Assembly (NCBI GenBank): GCA_945861305.1
Contig: CAMATW010000026.1
Coordinates: 1 to 38,401 of the forward strand
Reading direction: 5' to 3'
Origin: Bordetella parapertussis
GTDB lineage: Bacteria > Pseudomonadota > Gammaproteobacteria > Burkholderiales > Burkholderiaceae_C
DNA: 38,401 nt
This document shows positions 36,601 through 38,401 of this stretch, in pieces. The notes beneath the pieces are model-generated. The model made no database searches, was not told where the DNA came from, and saw nothing but the letters and a program-made list of their open reading frames with translations. A program made the position numbers and the translations under genes. Each line of letters opens with the position of its first letter. The stretch's first letter is position 1.

Positions 36601-37397
36601 TCAGCCCAGCCCAGCTCTCGGTGCTCACGCCCGATCAGATCAGCTTGCTCAAAGTGCCACAGTTGCAAGGCCTGAACCAAGCGCAAATCAACGGTTTATC
36701 TGTCGCTCAAACAGCGGCCCTGACCAAGGCCCAAATCAGCGCCTTGCGACCCGAGCAAGTCTTGGCGCTGAACCAAGCGCAGGTGGGCTCTTTGAGTCCG
36801 GCCCAGGTTGCTGCCATGCAAGTCAAGCAACTCCAAGCCCTGCAAGAAAACCAAGTTGCGGCGCTGAACTTCGCCCAGCTTGACGCCATGTCACCAACTC
36901 AGTTGCAAGCCTTGACACCCAACCAGATCACCGCCCTAACACCCAGCTTGTTTGGCCTGCTCACCAAACCCCAGATCGAAGCCCTCACCCGCACCCAGTT
37001 TGCTGTCCTACCCCCCCAAGCCATCGCAGCCATGGGTGAAACACAACTCAACGCTTTGAACAACGCGCAGATGTCCGCCATCAACGCCCAACAGCTCGCC
37101 GCCCTCTCCACCAGCCAGCTTCAAGCCTTCACCGCCGCTCAGCTTCAAGCCATCAACCCCTCGCAACTCGTCGCTCTTAGCAACACCCAGCTGCAGTCCA
37201 TCAGCCCACAACAGATAGGTCAACTCAACCCACAACAACTCAACACGGTTGTGCGTATGCTGAACCCCAATCAGCTCACTGGTTTGACGCAGACCCAAGT
37301 GTCAGCCATTGACATGAACCAGCTGCGATCTCTTTCACCGGAGCAGCTCCAAACCCTCGCCGATAGGAAAATGATCACGCTGGCGACTGCTCGCTAG
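30693..37397 (+). CDS. giant TpsA exoprotein with octapeptide-repeat C-terminus
   Basis: A 2234-residue protein expected to be secreted by TpsB and shown at or released from the cell surface. In order it has a signal peptide (1-26, ends V-V-F-A-Q), a filamentous haemagglutinin TPS domain (about 31-270, with N-P-N-G-V at 116-120), a Thr/Ser/Asn-rich beta-helix-like part, eight GLUG repeats (about 480-870), an MBG-like domain (about 875-970), three YDG domains (about 973-1230) and about 115-120 octapeptides from residue 1244 to the end. No toxin, VENN or autotransporter barrel was found. The start lacks a Shine-Dalgarno sequence and lies 3 bases after tpsB, so coupling is likely. The repeat part has very few aromatic residues, and no cysteine was noticed in it. 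The function is unknown; adhesion or a surface filament is inference. Confidence 0.93.
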   Translation: MSKPCPCNLHTLALATALLCQGVVFAQSPPAPTQLPQGGKVVGGSAAISSTGNTLTVQQSSQRAAIDWNTFNVGSGAQVNFNQPNAASVTLNRVLDNNPSQIMGRINAPGQVFIVNPNGVLFGATSQVDVGGLLVTTHGISNADFMAGKSTFEGNGKSASIVNLGSLQASLGGYIALLAPQVRNEGVIIAREGTVAMAAGNKTTLVFSGQSLTALQIDEGVMDALVDNKHVVRADGGLVVITARSASVLMGSVVRNSGTVQAQTIANKGGRIMLLGDMTSGTTEVSGTLDASAPNGGDGGFIETSAGKVKIADEVRITTLADQGKTGNWLVDPVDFTVASSGGNMSNTALQNSLATSNVELQSAAGATEGSGDININADVSWTSNQTLTLTASNNVNVNAHLSATGNNAGLIIKPKTTHTASSVTQTATGTGAFNLQIGKSITLSGSNPTLSIAGQSYTVINSLGTYASTTSGTLQGIEGNLSGYYALGSDINASETATWNSGAGFRPIAFGATGFSGTFQGLGHNITGLTVNPSGLTSVGLFGKITTTANVSNVGLIGGTTSSANATNIGGLVGVNEGGTINKSFNTGRVNASNAAAGVGGLVGGNAPSLDTTVINISNSYATGNVSTGANSGAIGGLVGYSNGKISNSYAEGGVTAGANTGQNLDTDSNGVGGLAGYASGTVSNSYATGAVQVTGSTKQVGGFMGLGKNLTLTNSYATGSVTVNGTGSHIGGFVGNNSNLTLTNAFATGEVITGAGSTLVGGFIGIANSLTTKIKNAYATGRVTIGASLGGGGFAGSVTGGATISNSFWNTDTLLLDNSPGVLGKTSVQLSASDMLTTSNWQSERINPSDSSSPLVWTKVPGQNNNFPVLAVGASVLYARAINGSSTYGSGATLTYKVYNSQSGGSEAMGYVFTGTPVWNFGASPNTLTGSTIPAATDAGTYSISYKSGLTFSNSTAIPIAGAASSWIINPKPLGVTVTKVYDGNNSFTTGFQLSGMMLGQSAPSVTGTTTIASKNVGTANAFLSSSLAQANPNYVLTGAVSAEITRKQLAATVSVNDKTYDGTTSATPTLKITSGLLGSETINATSTATFDSKNAGGRTATLNNVVLSDGTGGGLAGNYVLSMNDVIPSNLGTTAQIKPKTIQKLNVYVADKAYDGTTTAATPNITLDKNDLVGNETLTVSGVAEFDTNTIGKDRPVSLTNVSLGNGSNGGLASNYSLPTKIEKTKAAMNYPDVSRTPLNLNNAQITVLTPNMIASLTPAQMASLSHAQIRVLTPLQLGALSSRQLAMLSVDQFAAMTPEQLNIFTPSMIASLTPAQMASLSHAQIRALTPLQLGALSSRQLAMLSVDQFAAMTPEQLNILTSDALEKSTNNLPTASTTTRPTASPASAANAARTTALSNANLTVISSKQMSQLTPAQLQAISTATFSGLNPTQVASLTVEQFQLLSPSQLRSLSTAHITALNPEQLQALSSTQLNSLTPTQVSALKLSQVEALSPTQLTSLNEAQIASLTPSQLSALTPTTLSKLRESQLQALTANQMATLTNAQLTSLNKSQLQGLTANQFKALTPQQIAELPPAVFKDLVSSKIAYIKPQQLAALSESQMKMLSTSQITELIGEQLQALNNTQLNVLTSAQIQRLKSEQVQTLLPTQVAALSNDKLRVALKSLTTEQVQALTPQQIAKLAVTDVNLLNPLQVQSLSSVQIAAIAPELVAQLSRSQLRGLLPSQVSALQREQLQALTPPQIVELQNLQLAALSDKQLASLRTDQIALLSPRQQQALLVDQLALITPEQRKAFNNPLLVPQPITAADLSIAKTLNALTPSEVTPDKLTVLTPQQLRLVSDAQIKSWNKAQISGLSPTQLQSLTSEQIASVSPSVLAGLDAKFVQNLQPSQVAVFTPAQLKALLPTQVQLLSPAVVASLTPEKIKALSVQQTSSLQSAQVQALSKAQLQAMSQEQVSNLNPLQLATLSPAQLSVLTPDQISLLKVPQLQGLNQAQINGLSVAQTAALTKAQISALRPEQVLALNQAQVGSLSPAQVAAMQVKQLQALQENQVAALNFAQLDAMSPTQLQALTPNQITALTPSLFGLLTKPQIEALTRTQFAVLPPQAIAAMGETQLNALNNAQMSAINAQQLAALSTSQLQAFTAAQLQAINPSQLVALSNTQLQSISPQQIGQLNPQQLNTVVRMLNPNQLTGLTQTQVSAIDMNQLRSLSPEQLQTLADRKMITLATAR
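32140..33310 (+). repeat. eight GLUG repeats in TpsA
   Basis: Eight units of G-G-[LF]-[VAMI]-G followed 8-20 residues later by S-Y-A-T-G-x-V or a close variant (first core at G571-G575, last near residue 793). The last unit ends in the N-S-F-W-N-T-D cap and the G-K-T-S and N-N-F-P-V-L blocks that usually close GLUG arrays in surface proteins. GLUG repeats are thought to form a beta-solenoid. The units differ at the DNA level, so they are not a recent expansion. Confidence 0.85.
33310..33609 (+). other. MBG-like domain of TpsA
   Basis: A roughly 100-residue beta-rich segment starting V-L-Y-A-R-A-I-N-G-S-S-T-Y-G and ending D-A-G-T-Y-S-I-S-Y followed by W-I-I-N-P-K-P-L. This pattern fits the MBG domains often placed before YDG domains in large surface proteins. 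The match is by remembered pattern only. Confidence 0.6.
33610..34383 (+). repeat. three tandem YDG domains in TpsA
   Basis: Three units of about 80-90 residues, each with a [VT]-Y-D-G or A-Y-D-G turn (V-Y-D-G-N-N, T-Y-D-G-T-T, A-Y-D-G-T-T). Each ends near an N-Y-[VS]-L strand and is linked by K-P or K-T. They are diverged from each other. YDG domains are common stalk units of bacterial surface proteins. Confidence 0.8.
34422..37394 (+). repeat. octapeptide (24-base) repeat array, about 115-120 units
   Basis: Residues 1244-2234 of TpsA read as nearly unbroken 8-residue units with consensus L-[TS]-P-x-Q-[LIVM]-x-[AS]. Position 1 is almost always L, I, M, F or V, position 5 is Q in most units, and position 6 is hydrophobic. 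Interruptions are a 29-residue S/T/P/A-rich linker (1372-1400), two units lengthened by exactly 4 residues (ending R-V-A-L-K-S and N-T-V-V-R-M), and one irregular stretch of about 37 residues around 36085-36195. DNA copies use mixed codons, so most units are old. The array runs to the stop codon. Confidence 0.95.
34458..34793 (+). repeat. 168-base tandem duplication inside the octapeptide array
   Basis: Two adjacent 168-base copies (34458-34625 and 34626-34793) encode residues 1256-1311 and 1312-1367. Apart from the last few codons they differ at only about eight to ten bases, nearly all silent, with one V-to-A change. The length is exactly seven octapeptides (56 residues), so the duplication keeps the repeat register. 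It is much younger than the other units. Confidence 0.93.
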
Positions 37398-37441
37398 GGC
37401 TTTTTATAGGTTTGACTTACTTAGGGTCGTCATTCAAGCGA

Positions 37442-38401
37442 TCAACCACGGTTTTCATAAACACCCAGCTTGCGGTGCAGTGGAGACTCATCGGCAATAA
37501 ACAAAAAACAGGCTTGGTCTTTGTCCAAATTACCAAGGGTCACCGCTTCATAACCAGGCGCACAACAGGTGTCGGCGGCCAGCATGCTGAATTTCTTATC
37601 GACCACTTGGATTTGCACAGAACCCTCGATCACATGAAACACCTGCGCTGGTGAGCGAGCGGGCAAGCGAAGTGTTTGGCCGGGTCTAAGCATCAATGCA
37701 TAAAAGCCCAATATGTTTTGTGCATCTGCGCCGGTTTCAGGGTTGGTGTAGGTCACTTGCACCTGCTCCAAGGCTTGCTCATCCTCAGCCAAGGTTTGCA
37801 ATGCGGCTTTGGCATCGCTCCACGCATAGCGGAGCATGGGATAGGCCTTTTTGCTGCGCTCAAACACTTTGCTAGGTACTACGCCGCCATGGGCATATTG
37901 CTTGTCACCGCGACCTGGCACCACGCTTTGTCTGTCGCCATTCACGTGGTATGACACTTCCATGTAATAGGCCAAAGGCAAATCCAGCACATCCAACCAA
38001 ATGACGGGCTCGGTGCCATCGTGGCCGTGTTCGTGCCACAAGCCTGAGGGCGTCAAAATCAAATCACCTCGGCTCATAGGGCACTTTTCACCATCGACAG
38101 TGGTGTAAGCCCCCTCGCCCTCCACAATCATGCGCACTGCATTGGGTGTGTGTCTGTGACTGGGCGCCCATTCACCGGGCATGAGCAACTGCATACCCAA
38201 ATACATGGCGGCGCTGGCTTGCATCTTGTCCAACCCGTGTCCTGGGTTGGCCAACACCAGCACACGTCGCTCCGCTTTTTCGATGGGGGTGAGTTCACCG
38301 GCCTTCATCAGCAAAGGGCGCAAGGTTTGGTAGGGCCAATGCGTGGCTTGGGTTTGGCGATTGGGAATTTTGGGCGGCAACACCCCGCGCAAACTCGGCC
38401 A
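37442..38401 (-). CDS. gentisate 1,2-dioxygenase, N-terminus outside the window
   Basis: A bicupin ring-cleavage dioxygenase, cut by the right edge. The frame stays open to base 38401 (reads W-P-S-L-R-G-V-L-P-P), so the TTG at 38392 is not the start, and perhaps 30 residues are missing. The first cupin holds the iron-site histidines in S-H-R-H-T-P-N and the strand G-L-W-H-E-H-G-H. Other family blocks are Y-Q-T-L-R-P-L-L and E-K-A-E-R-R-V-L-V-L. The enzyme opens gentisate (2,5-dihydroxybenzoate) to maleylpyruvate in aromatic degradation. It converges on tpsA with 44 bases between them, in which I see no clear terminator. 1-hydroxy-2-naphthoate or salicylate dioxygenases are close relatives and remain possible. 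Confidence 0.88.
   Translation of the reverse strand, partial: WPSLRGVLPPKIPNRQTQATHWPYQTLRPLLMKAGELTPIEKAERRVLVLANPGHGLDKMQASAAMYLGMQLLMPGEWAPSHRHTPNAVRMIVEGEGAYTTVDGEKCPMSRGDLILTPSGLWHEHGHDGTEPVIWLDVLDLPLAYYMEVSYHVNGDRQSVVPGRGDKQYAHGGVVPSKVFERSKKAYPMLRYAWSDAKAALQTLAEDEQALEQVQVTYTNPETGADAQNILGFYALMLRPGQTLRLPARSPAQVFHVIEGSVQIQVVDKKFSMLAADTCCAPGYEAVTLGNLDKDQACFLFIADESPLHRKLGVYENRG

Noticed and set aside
34740..37300. Long open frames on the minus strand opposite the octapeptide array (for example 34745-35332, 36200-36628)
   Set aside because: They are produced by the biased, repetitive codon content of tpsA. Their translations are low-complexity, lack start signals and resemble no family.
34422..37394. 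TAL-effector-like DNA-binding repeats, because many units begin L-T-P-x-Q-[VL]
   Set aside because: TALE repeats are 33-35 residues with a variable pair after the first helix. Here the period is 8 throughout, no second helix or variable pair exists, and the protein carries a signal peptide and TPS export domain.
34422..37394. CRISPR array or other DNA-level direct repeat locus
   Set aside because: The 24-base period reflects protein repeats with varied codons, and no identical repeats with unique spacers exist.
30693..37397. CdiA-type contact-dependent inhibition toxin
   Set aside because: There is no VENN-like boundary, no C-terminal toxin domain and no small immunity gene downstream; the next gene is a convergent gentisate dioxygenase.

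Overview
The window reads as a chromosomal segment of a betaproteobacterium, order Burkholderiales, most likely a Comamonadaceae-type freshwater organism. This rests on gene order (purA-hisZ-yjeT-hflC-hflK-hflX-hfq-der-bamB-yfgM-hisS-ispG-rlmN-ndk-rluB-scpB) and on the protein sequences, and is an inference because no database was searched. No rRNA, tRNA, CRISPR array, insertion sequence or prophage was seen. No stretch longer than about 140 bases lacks a gene.

Region 1 (1-18708) is core genome. The 3' end of a tRNA 2-selenouridine synthase (mnmH) enters from the left. It converges on a run of 19 genes, all on the minus strand and read from right to left: rluD, scpB, rluB, ndk, rlmN, ispG, hisS, yfgM, bamB, der, hfq, hflX, hflK, hflC, a yjeT-like gene, hisZ, purA, a phosphoribosyltransferase and metC. 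Many junctions overlap by 4 bases or are only a few bases apart. The run mixes translation and ribosome maturation, outer-membrane assembly, membrane proteolysis control (HflKC), RNA chaperoning, isoprenoid, purine, histidine and methionine metabolism. The genes pilF and rodZ, which I remember between rlmN and ispG in relatives, are absent here.

Region 2 (18748-25950) holds bamD, divergent from rluD. Facing it is a minus-strand group: zapE, a secreted coiled-coil protein of unknown function, and a DinG-family iron-sulfur helicase. Next come a small VOC-fold protein and a plus-strand pair, a PhyH-type dioxygenase and a type II NADH dehydrogenase.

Region 3 (25951-28616) is more accessory in character. 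It holds a secreted thermonuclease with an AT-rich start and a 10-bp-arm inverted repeat over its ribosome binding site, a gamma-glutamyltransferase without a signal peptide, and a small surface-adhesin-E-like protein.

Region 4 (28686-37397) is the most striking part: a two-partner secretion operon. It encodes a TpsB outer-membrane transporter with an unusually long proline-rich N-terminus, followed 3 bases later by a 2234-residue TpsA exoprotein. TpsA carries a signal peptide, a filamentous-haemagglutinin-type TPS domain, eight GLUG repeats, an MBG-like domain, three YDG domains and then about 115-120 octapeptide repeats with consensus L-[TS]-P-x-Q-[LIV]-x-[AS], which run to the C-terminus. 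I can give no function for the octapeptide array; it is the best candidate here for something undescribed.

The window ends inside a gentisate 1,2-dioxygenase gene (37442 to the edge), which converges on tpsA.
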